The notes below the pieces were generated by a model, which saw only the letters and a list, made by a program, of their open reading frames with translations, did no database searches and was not told the origin of the DNA. Shown piece after piece: positions 46,100-55,303 of a stretch of 64,000 nt of DNA; position 1 is the stretch's first letter, and each line of letters opens with the position of its first letter. This DNA comes from Mucilaginibacter auburnensis. Its GTDB lineage: Bacteria > Bacteroidota > Bacteroidia > Sphingobacteriales > Sphingobacteriaceae. The stretch is from NCBI RefSeq assembly GCF_002797815.1, contig NZ_PGFJ01000002.1:1488001-1552000 (forward strand), given 5' to 3'. A program made the position numbers and the translations under genes.

Positions 46100-46360
46100 A
46101 TGTTTTTACGTTTTCTGATAATTTGCATACTTTTATTATATGTTGTAAGGCTATTGTTCCGCTATTTGGCACCTATACTTTTTCAAAGTTTGGTTAACAA
46201 AGCGCAGCAGGGTCAGCAAAACTATGGTCGCCCCAACCAGGCGAATAATAACCCGACCGGTCGTATCAAAATAGATTATATACCCGAAGAAGCCACAAAA
46301 AGCAAAGTACCCGATACTGAAGGCGATTTTGTTGATTACGTAGAAATTAAAGAAAAGTAA
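46100..46360 (+). CDS. DUF4834-like small membrane protein
   Basis: An 86-aa protein with one N-terminal transmembrane helix (FLRFLIICILLLYVVRLLFRYLAPILF), a Gln/Asn-rich middle (KAQQGQQNYGRPNQANNN) and an acidic end (IDYIPEEATKSKVPDTEGDFVDYVEIKEK). It resembles the uncharacterised DUF4834 family of Bacteroidetes (from memory). Its stop overlaps the next start by one base (TAATG), so both are translationally coupled. Confidence 0.75.
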   Translation: MFLRFLIICILLLYVVRLLFRYLAPILFQSLVNKAQQGQQNYGRPNQANNNPTGRIKIDYIPEEATKSKVPDTEGDFVDYVEIKEK

Positions 46361-46635
46361 TGATACCTGAAGAACTATACAAGCGCAGGCGCAGGCATGA
46401 TAACACGCCGGCTTCTATGGTTTTGATCATTACCAACTACATTGTTACTACTATACTTTTTACCTCAATCAATGCTACCAGCTGGTTTTTTTATGTGGTT
46501 TTAGCCGGTTTAGCTGTATACAATTATTTCACTATCCGCCGTAATCTAGAAGAGTACACCCGCGTAAATATTATTGCTTATATAGTAGGCTGGGCCGGTA
46601 TTGTGCTGCTTTTCTTCCTTACCCGAAAAATGTAA
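46360..46635 (+). CDS. Small hypothetical membrane protein
   Basis: A 91-aa protein with three hydrophobic segments (MVLIITNYIVTTILFTS, WFFYVVLAGLAVYNYF, IIAYIVGWAGIVLLFFL) after a basic start (PEELYKRRRRHDN). Function unknown. It overlaps the preceding DUF4834-like gene by one base and lies 87 bp before the YfhO-type gene. Confidence 0.75.
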   Translation: MIPEELYKRRRRHDNTPASMVLIITNYIVTTILFTSINATSWFFYVVLAGLAVYNYFTIRRNLEEYTRVNIIAYIVGWAGIVLLFFLTRKM

Positions 46636-46681
46636 AACAAATCCTTTTTGTTGTTACAGTTCCAATTATGCTGTAAATTTC

Positions 46682-46689
46682 TATTTTTG
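46682..46689 (+). promoter_or_regulatory. Candidate -7 box for the YfhO-type gene
   Basis: TATTTTTG fits TAnnTTTG, 33 bp before the ATG. The -33 box is not clear; two GTTACA motifs lie nearby. Confidence 0.35.
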
Positions 46690-46722
46690 GGCGTTACAAT
46701 TAATTCCAATTTAAGCAAGTAA

Positions 46723-49203
46723 ATGAATAACTGGTTCAAGCGCAATGGCATTCACTTTGCCATTATCGGCATATTTTTTATAATGTGCTTTGTTTACTTT
46801 ACGCCTGCGTTTCAGGGTAAAGTGTTAGGCCAAAGCGACGTAACCGGCGCGCAATCTACCCAAACAGAAATTAATGCCTATAAAGAAAAAGGCGAAACTA
46901 TATTATGGACTAACCAAATATTTGGCGGCATGCCCGTTTTCCAGATATGGGTTCCATACACCAACAACATCACCAGCCACGTAATAACTGCGCTTAAAAC
47001 GGTGTTCCCTAACCCTATTGATACGGTTATGATATTGTTGGCAGGCGCTTACTTCCTGTTTATTGTTTTACGCCTTAACCCATGGCTGGCAGCTGCCGGC
47101 GCAGTAGCGTTTACCTTCTCGTCATACAATATAATATATATAGTAGCCGGTCACTCCAACCAAACGTTTGCCATAGCATTTTTTGCGCCTATACTGGCCA
47201 GCATAATTTTAACGCTGCGCGGCAAGCATGTTTTAGGCGGGGCCTTAACAGCTTTCTTTCTGGCGATGGAGATACGCGCCAATCACCTGCAAATGACTTA
47301 TTACCTGATGCTGGCCGTGTTTATACTGGTAATAGTTGAGGTTGTATACGCGGCAAGAAACAAAATCTTACCTGCGCTGCTAAAATCAACAGGCTTTTTA
47401 GTAGCTGGCTTGTGCATTGCAGTTGCAGTTAACGCATCTATGTTATGGAGCAACGCTGAATATGCTAAAGAAACCATCCGTGGTAAATCAAACTTAACTT
47501 CAACCACTAAGGAACCTAACAATGGTTTAGCTAAAGATTACGCTTATGAATACAGCCAGGGCGTAGCGGAATGCTTTACATTTCTAATACCTAACGCTTA
47601 TGGCGGTGGTTCGGGCACTGAAACTATTGATCAGAACTCCAACATTACAAAAGCTTTTACAGCCAAGCAAATTCCCGAAGAGGAAGCCGTGAAATACGCT
47701 ACGCAGATCAGTAACCAGTTTCCTGGCTTCAGCACGTATTGGGGTAATAAAACCTTTACCAGCGGTCCGTGGTATTTTGGTGCGGCCATTTGCTTCCTGT
47801 TTGTTTTAGGCTTGATCATTGTTAAAGACCGCCTCAAATGGTGGATACTGGCAACAGTAATATTGACCATGTTCTTGTCTTTCGGTCGTAACTTCCCTTA
47901 TATTTCCGACCTTTTCTTTAACTATTTCCCGCTGTACAATAAATTCCGTGCGGTTGAGTCAATATTGGCTGTTACCATGTTGTGCTTCCCTATATTGTCG
48001 ATATTGGCAATAAAAGAATTAACGGAAAATACAGATAAAAAAGCGCTGCAGAAAAGTGCATTATTATCACTTTACATTACTGGTGGCCTTGCTTTACTAT
48101 TTGTAATATTGCCGGATGTTATACTGAATTTCCGCGCTCATGACCAGGCTGAAGGAACTACAGCATTGGCACAGGCTTTACAAGGTGATAACAACCTTGC
48201 CTCAGCGGTATCAAACGGAATTGTGCAAGATCGTATCAGCCTGGCACGTGCCGACGCTATCAGGTCATTGATATTTGTGGCACTGGCGTTTGGTATTGTA
48301 TTCGCTTACATCAAACAAAAAATTAACGTAACTATACTTTCTGTTGCTGTTCTGGCTTTGGTATTGGTGGATTTATGGCAAGTTGATAAACGTTATTTGA
48401 AGAACGAGAATTTTGCAGAAAAGCAACTATCCAACAAACCTGAGCCCCGTGAAGTTGACACGTTTATAGCGCGTGACCCTGATCCCAACTTCAGGGTGTT
48501 TGATGCGACGGTTAATCCTAAGGTTGACTTTATGAATCCTTTCTTTCATAAATCATTCAGTGGATATTCTGCCGCGCGTTTAAAACGTTTTGAGGAACTG
48601 TTAGATAATCAATTTAGCCGTAGCGTAAATCAGGATGTGTTAGACATGCTGAACGTTAAATACATTATTACCGGCAACCAGCAAACGCAGGCGTTAAGCA
48701 TGCAAGCCAACAGTACTACCTGTGGTAATGCATGGTTTGTAAAAAGCGTTAAATATGCTAAAAATGCTGATGAAGAAATGAAAGCCATCAGCAGTTTTGA
48801 CCCTAAATTGGAAGCTATTGTTGATGAACAATACAAAACTTTAATAGGTGACAAAACCACTTTTGCAGATGGGTCAACAATTAAGCTTACAAGCTATAAT
48901 CCCGATCATTTGGTTTATCAAAGTGGTACAACGGCTCCTCAAATAGCCGTTTTCTCTGAGATATTTTATGATAAAGGCTGGACCATGCTGATTGATGGTA
49001 AAGAATCACCATACTTCCGTGCCAACTACTTATTGCGTGCCGCGCAAATACCGGTGGGTAACCATAAAATTGAGTTTATCTTCCACCCTGCGTCTTACTA
49101 TACAGGTGAAGGTATTTCGCTTGCCGGCTCTGTTTTATTAGTATTAGCCATTGGTGCAGCAGGATATATCGAAACTAAAAATAAGGGCATTAAAAAAGCT
49201 TAA
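46723..49203 (+). CDS. YfhO-type multi-pass membrane protein (glycosyltransferase-like)
   Basis: An 826-aa protein with about 12 transmembrane helices. The first segment (HFAIIGIFFIMCFVYFTPAFQGK) is followed by a loop DVTGAQSTQTEINAY and WTNQIFGGMPVFQ, a pattern of the YfhO family in Bacteroidetes. The C-terminal ~250 residues are periplasmic with a final helix (GISLAGSVLLVLAIGAAGYI). YfhO-type proteins are related to GT-C glycosyltransferases and in Firmicutes modify lipoteichoic acid; the role in this lineage is not known. A strong terminator follows. Confidence 0.85.
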   Translation: MNNWFKRNGIHFAIIGIFFIMCFVYFTPAFQGKVLGQSDVTGAQSTQTEINAYKEKGETILWTNQIFGGMPVFQIWVPYTNNITSHVITALKTVFPNPIDTVMILLAGAYFLFIVLRLNPWLAAAGAVAFTFSSYNIIYIVAGHSNQTFAIAFFAPILASIILTLRGKHVLGGALTAFFLAMEIRANHLQMTYYLMLAVFILVIVEVVYAARNKILPALLKSTGFLVAGLCIAVAVNASMLWSNAEYAKETIRGKSNLTSTTKEPNNGLAKDYAYEYSQGVAECFTFLIPNAYGGGSGTETIDQNSNITKAFTAKQIPEEEAVKYATQISNQFPGFSTYWGNKTFTSGPWYFGAAICFLFVLGLIIVKDRLKWWILATVILTMFLSFGRNFPYISDLFFNYFPLYNKFRAVESILAVTMLCFPILSILAIKELTENTDKKALQKSALLSLYITGGLALLFVILPDVILNFRAHDQAEGTTALAQALQGDNNLASAVSNGIVQDRISLARADAIRSLIFVALAFGIVFAYIKQKINVTILSVAVLALVLVDLWQVDKRYLKNENFAEKQLSNKPEPREVDTFIARDPDPNFRVFDATVNPKVDFMNPFFHKSFSGYSAARLKRFEELLDNQFSRSVNQDVLDMLNVKYIITGNQQTQALSMQANSTTCGNAWFVKSVKYAKNADEEMKAISSFDPKLEAIVDEQYKTLIGDKTTFADGSTIKLTSYNPDHLVYQSGTTAPQIAVFSEIFYDKGWTMLIDGKESPYFRANYLLRAAQIPVGNHKIEFIFHPASYYTGEGISLAGSVLLVLAIGAAGYIETKNKGIKKA

Positions 49204-49220
49204 ATAAAAAAGTTTATAAA

Positions 49221-49256
49221 AAAAGCCGCTTCAATTTTTGAAGCGGCTTTTTTGTT
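49221..49256 (+). terminator. Terminator after the YfhO-type gene
   Basis: A 14-bp perfect stem (AAAAGCCGCTTCAA / TTGAAGCGGCTTTT) with a 3-nt loop and trailing T-run, 17 bp past the stop. Confidence 0.92.
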
Positions 49257-49357
49257 TAGCTGGGTTACGTTGATACCTATAAAAATGTACATTTGCTTAA
49301 ACCCTGGCAACGAACTTTGTTAGCCAAAAAATAATTCCAATTACACCTGATACAATA

Positions 49358-50728
49358 ATGAAGTTAAGATCTGTTTTAATGATGACCGCTTTGTTTGCGG
49401 CCTGCTCGCCTAAAAAAGATGATAAGTCGGCTTTTTCTGTTCACCTGATCACTGTTGATCCGGGACATTTCCACGCTGCGCTGGTTCAAAAAAGCATGTA
49501 TCCTGAAGTAGATACCGTTGTACATGTTTACGCACCGGAAGGAGACGACCTGCAACAACACATGGATAGAATACATGCCTACAACACGCGCGAAGAAAAC
49601 CCAACAGAATGGAAGGAAAAAATACACGTAGGCACGCATTTTTTCGATGAGATGTTAGAGCAGAAAAAAGGAAATGTTGTAGTGTTGGCAGGTAACAATC
49701 AAAAGAAAACCGATTATATAAAGCGCTCTGTTGACGCCGGATTAAATGTACTTTCTGACAAGCCCATGGCTATTGATGCAACGGGGTTTGAAACACTAAA
49801 GAGTGCATTTGAAAGCGCTAAGAAAAATGATGTATTGTTGTACGACATTATGACTGAGCGGTATGAAATTACTACAGTATTGCAACGCGAACTTTCTATG
49901 TTGCCGGAGGTTTTTGGCACCCTGGAACAGGGAACACCGGAAAATCCGGCAGTAACCAAAGAAAGCGTTCACCATTTTTACAAATATGTTTCGGGAAATG
50001 TATTGGTGCGCCCAACTTGGTTTATGGATGCAGCACAACAGGGTGAAGGCATTGTTGATGTAACAACCCACCTGGTAGATCTGGTACAATGGGAGTGCTT
50101 TCCTGAAAAAGCTATAGATTATAAAAAAGATATTAGGCTGCAGAGTGCTAAAAGATGGCAAACAGATATGACCTTGAGTCAGTTTAAAACTATAACCGGC
50201 GTTAATCAATTTCCTGATTTTCTTAAAAAGGATATTGTACAGGACAGCGTTTTAAAAATATACTCAAATGGAGAGATCAATTACACCATTAAAGGTGTAC
50301 ATGCTAAGGTGTCTGTAACATGGAATTATAAGGCGCCTGAAGGTACTGGCGACACGCATTTCTCTACTATGCGCGGCACCAAAGCAAATCTTTCTATAAA
50401 ACAGGGAGCTGAACAGCAATACAAACCCGAGCTTTACATTGAACAAGCTACCGGCCAAGCTCCTTTAAACGAGCAGGTATTACAGCAGCAGATTGAGAAA
50501 CTACAAGCTAAATACCCGGGCATAGCGTTAAAGAAAGTTAAAAATGGCTGGTGGGTTACCATTCCTGATAACTTTAAAGAAGGCCACGAGGCGCACTTTG
50601 CCCGTGTTATGGAAAAGTTTTTGGAGTATTTTAAAAACAAGAACATGCCTGCATGGGAAGTGCCAAACATGTTAGCTAAGTATTACACTACTACCGCCGC
50701 TTTAGAACTGGCGAAGAAGAGTAAATAA
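49358..50728 (+). CDS. Gfo/Idh/MocA-like oxidoreductase, lipoprotein
   Basis: A 456-aa protein with a lipoprotein signal (MKLRSVLMMTALFAAC), so it is membrane-attached in the periplasm or at the outer membrane. The Rossmann part is degenerate at the start but VDAGLNVLSDKPMAI is the typical GxNVLxEKP-like motif. The second half resembles the Oxidoreduct_C type domain of Bacteroidetes. Substrate unknown; such proteins belong to sugar or polyol catabolism. It is convergent with another Gfo/Idh/MocA gene, and a symmetric terminator lies between them. Confidence 0.85.
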   Translation: MKLRSVLMMTALFAACSPKKDDKSAFSVHLITVDPGHFHAALVQKSMYPEVDTVVHVYAPEGDDLQQHMDRIHAYNTREENPTEWKEKIHVGTHFFDEMLEQKKGNVVVLAGNNQKKTDYIKRSVDAGLNVLSDKPMAIDATGFETLKSAFESAKKNDVLLYDIMTERYEITTVLQRELSMLPEVFGTLEQGTPENPAVTKESVHHFYKYVSGNVLVRPTWFMDAAQQGEGIVDVTTHLVDLVQWECFPEKAIDYKKDIRLQSAKRWQTDMTLSQFKTITGVNQFPDFLKKDIVQDSVLKIYSNGEINYTIKGVHAKVSVTWNYKAPEGTGDTHFSTMRGTKANLSIKQGAEQQYKPELYIEQATGQAPLNEQVLQQQIEKLQAKYPGIALKKVKNGWWVTIPDNFKEGHEAHFARVMEKFLEYFKNKNMPAWEVPNMLAKYYTTTAALELAKKSK

Positions 50729-50750
50729 GCAACATAGCAAATTGATAACA

Positions 50751-50785
50751 AAAAAGCGCCGCAACTATAATTGCGGCGCTTTTTT
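50751..50785. terminator. Bidirectional terminator
   Basis: A 14-bp perfect stem (AAAAAGCGCCGCAA / TTGCGGCGCTTTTT) with a 6-nt loop, T-run on each strand. It ends both convergent oxidoreductase genes. Confidence 0.92.
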
Positions 50786-50803
50786 GTTATTCACTAAATT
50801 ATA

Positions 50804-52228
50804 TTAAGCCTTAATGTAACTTGTGCCATACGGATATCGCTGCGGACGAGACAGTAACTTGTTAGCTTCGGCATTATTAACAAACATTTCTTTTTTAGGA
50901 TCAAAAACTAATTTCCCAGGCAACTTCATAGCCGCGTGTGCAACCAAACAGGCGCTGCACGATCGGTGAGCCACTTCAACCGGACTAATATTAGGCTTTT
51001 TGGTTTGGATGCTTTCTATCCAGTTGCTGTGCTGCTCAGCACTCTCATATAATTTGATCTGATTGGGTTTTATTACCGCGTTAGCAATGGCCGCGCTACT
51101 GGCCTCAAAGGCAGGCACTTTTGCCGATGCAGGATCAGAGGCGCTTACCTGCGAATCTCCGCGTGATACGAACACCCAGCCTTCTGTACCTTCAAAACGC
51201 AATCCGTTAGGAAACTTATCGCTCACAATTACTTTCACATCATTTCTGTACTGCATGGTTACTTCAAAATCTCCGTGTACATTCCAGAAACCTTTAGTTG
51301 GGAACTCGGCAGTAGCCTCTGCAGACAATGGCCCTGAATATTCGGTGTCCATTGCCCAATGTGCAATATCTAAATGATGCACCCCCCACCCGGTTATCAT
51401 GCCTGCACCGAATTGCTCGCAACGCAGCCAGCCCGGCCTCGCCGTAACAGAATTTTGCGGATGCGCTCTGTCTTGCGTATAATAAACATAAGGCGTTGAA
51501 CCCAGCCACATATCATAATTAAAGTTGGCGGGTATTGGCATTTCAGTTGCTATACCACCTGCAGGATCACCGGGCAGGCCCACTTTAATAGTGTGCAACT
51601 TTCCTATGTAGCCATTACGCACTAACTCACACGCCCGTTTAAACTGCGGCCAGGGGTCAATGGAACGTTGTTGACTTCCTAATTGAAACACCACACCTGT
51701 TTTGCTGATAAAATCGCTCATCTGCCTACCTTCCTCAATAGTAAGCGAAGTAGGTTTTTGACAGTAAATATGTTTACCGGCTAAAGCCGCCTCAACCGCC
51801 AACTGCGCGTGCCAATGATCGGGCGTGCTGATCATCACGGCATCAATATCTTTATTAGCCAACAGGTCGCGATAATTTACATAGGTTTTAACGTCCATGT
51901 AGTTATCCTTGTTGGTGCTTTTGGCATACTCCTCTTCTATAAACTTTTTGGTACTGTCAATCCGTTTAGTATCCAGATCGCATATAGCCATAATACGGGC
52001 ATCGGCTATTTTTAAGGTTGATGGGAGATCATGCACCCTCGCTATACGGCCGCAACCAATTTGCGCCACATTAATTTTGTTGCTGGGCGCGGTTTTGCCG
52101 AATACCGTTGAGGGAACAATAGTTGGGAAACCACTCAACAATAAACTCCCTGCGGCAAGCTTACCTGTCGACGCTAAAAATTCGCGGCGCGAAAACGCTC
52201 CCGCCTCCTTATTTTCATCATTTTCCAT
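50804..52228 (-). CDS. Gfo/Idh/MocA family oxidoreductase with Tat signal
   Basis: A 474-aa NAD(P)-binding oxidoreductase. The N-terminus has a twin-arginine signal (SRREFLASTGKLAAGSLLLSGF), so it is exported folded with its cofactor. The Rossmann motif is INVAQIGCGRIARVHDLPS, followed by AGKHIYCQKPTSLTIEEG, typical of the family; the C-terminal half is the substrate domain. Exported members in Bacteroidetes act on sugars or glycosides; the substrate is not known. It is convergent with the lipoprotein relative. Confidence 0.9.
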   Translation of the reverse strand: MENDENKEAGAFSRREFLASTGKLAAGSLLLSGFPTIVPSTVFGKTAPSNKINVAQIGCGRIARVHDLPSTLKIADARIMAICDLDTKRIDSTKKFIEEEYAKSTNKDNYMDVKTYVNYRDLLANKDIDAVMISTPDHWHAQLAVEAALAGKHIYCQKPTSLTIEEGRQMSDFISKTGVVFQLGSQQRSIDPWPQFKRACELVRNGYIGKLHTIKVGLPGDPAGGIATEMPIPANFNYDMWLGSTPYVYYTQDRAHPQNSVTARPGWLRCEQFGAGMITGWGVHHLDIAHWAMDTEYSGPLSAEATAEFPTKGFWNVHGDFEVTMQYRNDVKVIVSDKFPNGLRFEGTEGWVFVSRGDSQVSASDPASAKVPAFEASSAAIANAVIKPNQIKLYESAEQHSNWIESIQTKKPNISPVEVAHRSCSACLVAHAAMKLPGKLVFDPKKEMFVNNAEANKLLSRPQRYPYGTSYIKA

Positions 52229-52549
52229 ATTATATATTTAGTTAAATTGGGTAAACCTCTGGTAAAAGCACTTTAGAAAAATAGTCAGGCATCTATACAC
52301 CTAACGCATTATCGGCCTTGGTTATAAAATCAGGTTATTAAAATTTGCGCCTTAGCGCTAATTGGTTGCTCTAATATAAATTATAGTTTTTTAAAGGATC
52401 CATTTACATTTTGAAAAGCATATTTTCATAGCAAAAAATCTTACGAAATCGCATTCGTATCTTTTTTTTTACAAAGTTTTTTTTGTATATATATTTACTG
52501 CTGGACCAACCATCCACCTAAAACAAAACCAATTTTAAACAACTCATAA
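52229..52549. other. Divergent promoter region
   Basis: A 321-bp AT-rich stretch between the Tat oxidoreductase and the GH30 gene, with no open reading frame of note. It contains a short inverted repeat TACGAA / TTCGTA (52442-52459) and T-runs. No clear TAnnTTTG box was recognised. Confidence 0.5.
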
Positions 52550-53794
52550 ATGAACAAATTTTCTGTTTTCGTACTCATTGCCGCTGCCTTTCTTTTTGGA
52601 TGTAAAAAATCAAAAACTGCTGAGCCTCCTTCTACAGCCGAAATCAGCTTAGGTGGTGCAATAAGTGCTACCGCGGGTGTAACCGGAATGGCTAATGTAG
52701 ATGCCAATACATCACAACAAAACATCAGTGGTTTTGGCGGGGCAAGTATATTGCAGTGGCGCGGGGATCTTACAGCTGCGCAAAGGCAAAAGCTTTTTTC
52801 ACCCGTTGATGGTTTAGGTTTTAGTGCTTTGCGGGTACGTATACCCAATTCCGCCGCTGATTTTGCTGCCGAAAAGCCAACAATTGATGCTGCAAAATCA
52901 TTTGGGGCTAATGTTATAGCCACTGCATGGTCGGCACCCGCATCTATGAAAACCAACAATAACATTGTTGGTGGCAAGCTAAAAACAAGCTCATATGCAG
53001 ATTACGCGGCCTTTTTAAAAAGCTATGTTACTGCTGTGGGTGGAGTAACAGCAATAAGTCCTACTAATGAGCCCAATTACGGCGTGGATTACGAATCAAT
53101 GTCGATGACAGCTGAAGAGGTAGCTGATTTTGTAGCCGCACAAGGCGAAAACGTTGGCGCCCCTGTTATGGCACCCGAACCCTTTAATATGAGCCAAACT
53201 TATATTGGTACTTATTTAGCTAATGCTGCTGCCAACGCAAAAACAGCTTATATAGCAGGGCACATTTACGGCACTCCTCCTACCGCATTTACACCGGGTA
53301 AAGAAATTTGGATGACAGAGCATTATACCAATAACAACGATGGTAATGATTGGGTTGGTGCTTTAAGCGTAGGTAAAGAAATTCATGATTGTATGACAGC
53401 CGGCTATAGCATGTACGTTTGGTGGTACATGTGCCGTTACTACGGGTTAATGAGCGAAACAAGCGACACGCCAACCAAACGGGGATACGCCATGGCACAA
53501 TTCAGCAAATGGATACGTCCGGGGTTCCGTAAAATTGCTTCAACGGCCACACCACAGTCTAACGTATTTCTGAGCGCCTACAAAAGCGGCTCAAAACTGG
53601 TGCTGGTAATTATCAATTTTAACAGCAGCATGGTGGCGCAACCCATTGGCTTGACCGGGATTTCGGCAACAGGCTTTAATCGTTATTATACCGATGCTAA
53701 CAATAATTTGAAAGCCAGTAATTTTACTATTCCCGGAAATAATTTCATTATAAACCTGGCTCCGCTTAGTGTAACAACTTTGGTTTCTATGTAA
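52550..53794 (+). CDS. GH30 family glycoside hydrolase, lipoprotein
   Basis: A 414-aa secreted hydrolase. The lipobox is AAAFLFGC (C18), so it is anchored in a membrane and probably faces outward or the periplasm. The (beta/alpha)8 barrel carries the acid/base E174 in SPTNEPNY and the nucleophile E257 in IWMTEHY; TAWSAPASMK is also typical of GH30. The last ~80 residues form the beta domain (SGSKLVLVIINFNSS). The sequence is nearest in style to bacterial xylan-acting GH30 enzymes (glucuronoxylanase type), but substrate is inferred. No SusC/D partners adjoin it. Confidence 0.88.
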   Translation: MNKFSVFVLIAAAFLFGCKKSKTAEPPSTAEISLGGAISATAGVTGMANVDANTSQQNISGFGGASILQWRGDLTAAQRQKLFSPVDGLGFSALRVRIPNSAADFAAEKPTIDAAKSFGANVIATAWSAPASMKTNNNIVGGKLKTSSYADYAAFLKSYVTAVGGVTAISPTNEPNYGVDYESMSMTAEEVADFVAAQGENVGAPVMAPEPFNMSQTYIGTYLANAAANAKTAYIAGHIYGTPPTAFTPGKEIWMTEHYTNNNDGNDWVGALSVGKEIHDCMTAGYSMYVWWYMCRYYGLMSETSDTPTKRGYAMAQFSKWIRPGFRKIASTATPQSNVFLSAYKSGSKLVLVIINFNSSMVAQPIGLTGISATGFNRYYTDANNNLKASNFTIPGNNFIINLAPLSVTTLVSM

Positions 53795-53943
53795 TGATTT
53801 TATACATGGCTGTCTGTTATAAACAAGCAGCGGCCATGCAATAATATTATATAGGCAATATTTTGTAAATTTAAGTAAAATATGCTATTTAGCTTATTGT
53901 ATTTGCCTGTTCAAATTATTGGCCCTTTGCCGGGAGTGTGTTT

Positions 53944-55299
53944 ATGCCAGTATCAAAAGTTTCGCACGGTTTATTTGCCTTTAAGAAATTAAATGCACTC
54001 TGGCATGACTTAATAGGTAGCCCGGACCATTTCTCTTTAGAAAGCCGCATATTTCATTCAATAGCTATCGGTATAGTTATACTGGCCGCAATTTATGTAC
54101 CTTATAATTTTTTTGCAGGCCTGCGCATTGCTTCACTGTCAGGCGTAGTGTTTGTGCTGGTGTTTTCGTGGCAATTATATGCTTCAAGAATTAAAGGCAG
54201 GCAGCACAGCAGCATAATATTTGCGCTCACAGGAATCATCATTTTTTCAGTTAATTACTTTAGCAATGCAGGCATCAACGGCTCAACAGATCTGATATGG
54301 CCCGCGTATTTACTGTTGGTTTTCGCTGTTGCGCCTTACCGGCAACAAACATTTTGGCTTACGGTATACATAGCTTGCTTTTTTATTTTACACGTTTTAG
54401 AATACCGTTACCCTCAATGGGTACACTATCCTTTTGCACCCGGCAACGGACAGTTCATTGACAGGGTAACGGCTTTTCCAATTCCGGCTATTGCTATTTA
54501 CATCACTATAAAATTTATCAGGCGCAGTTATGATAAAGAGCGGCATCAGGTAAATGAAAAAGCAGCGGCTATTGAAGTGCGCAACCAACAGATATTACAG
54601 CAAACCGCACAACTGGAGCTGGCTAATGCCGAAAAGAGTAAGCTCATGTCCATTATATCGCATGATTTGCGTGCGCCGCTGGTAAACATACAAACCTATC
54701 TGGAGCTATTAAATAATGAAGACATAGAACCTTTGCAACGTTCCAAGTTTGAGAAGGATCTGCTAAGTGCAACGCGTACTACCATGAATATGCTATCTAA
54801 CGTATTGCAATGGTCAAAAACGCAAATGGATGGCACTGTTGTTAGCCTGAAAAACATTAACCTTAGTCAAACCCTGCAAAGCACCTTTGATCTGGAAAAA
54901 ATGATGGCTAAAGCTAAAGGCTTAACATTTCAATACAACATTCCACCCAATATAACTATAATAGCCGATGCTGATATGTTGCAATTAGTGGTACGTAACT
55001 TGACCAATAATGCCATTAAGTTTACACCTGCGGGAGGAAGCATTACAATTGAGGCCCAACAACAATTAAACGATTGCCGCATAACGGTTAGCGACACCGG
55101 CAAAGGCATACCTGCAGATAAGATGAGCTCCATATTTACGCTTAATGCGCAACCCACTTTTGGCACCAATAACGAACGGGGGGCAGGTTTGGGCCTGTTG
55201 CTTTGTAAAGAGTTTACTGAACGGCAAGGTGGACGAATTAGTTTTGAGAGCAGCACCGATAAAGGCTCTCGCTTTTTTGTTTTTATGCCGATGGCTTAG
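53944..55299 (+). CDS. Sensor histidine kinase with membrane N-terminus
   Basis: A 451-aa kinase. The first ~190 residues contain about six hydrophobic segments (SIAIGIVILAAIYVPYNFFAG, then VVFVLVFSWQLYA) and act as sensor. A coiled-coil leads to the phosphoacceptor H240 (IISHDLRAPLVN) and the ATPase domain with LTNNAIKFT (N box), DTGKGIP (G1) and GAGLGLLL (G2). No response regulator gene adjoins it. Start is ATG at 53944; a GTG at 53938 is also possible. Confidence 0.88.
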   Translation: MPVSKVSHGLFAFKKLNALWHDLIGSPDHFSLESRIFHSIAIGIVILAAIYVPYNFFAGLRIASLSGVVFVLVFSWQLYASRIKGRQHSSIIFALTGIIIFSVNYFSNAGINGSTDLIWPAYLLLVFAVAPYRQQTFWLTVYIACFFILHVLEYRYPQWVHYPFAPGNGQFIDRVTAFPIPAIAIYITIKFIRRSYDKERHQVNEKAAAIEVRNQQILQQTAQLELANAEKSKLMSIISHDLRAPLVNIQTYLELLNNEDIEPLQRSKFEKDLLSATRTTMNMLSNVLQWSKTQMDGTVVSLKNINLSQTLQSTFDLEKMMAKAKGLTFQYNIPPNITIIADADMLQLVVRNLTNNAIKFTPAGGSITIEAQQQLNDCRITVSDTGKGIPADKMSSIFTLNAQPTFGTNNERGAGLGLLLCKEFTERQGGRISFESSTDKGSRFFVFMPMA

Positions 55300-55303
55300 C
55301 GCA

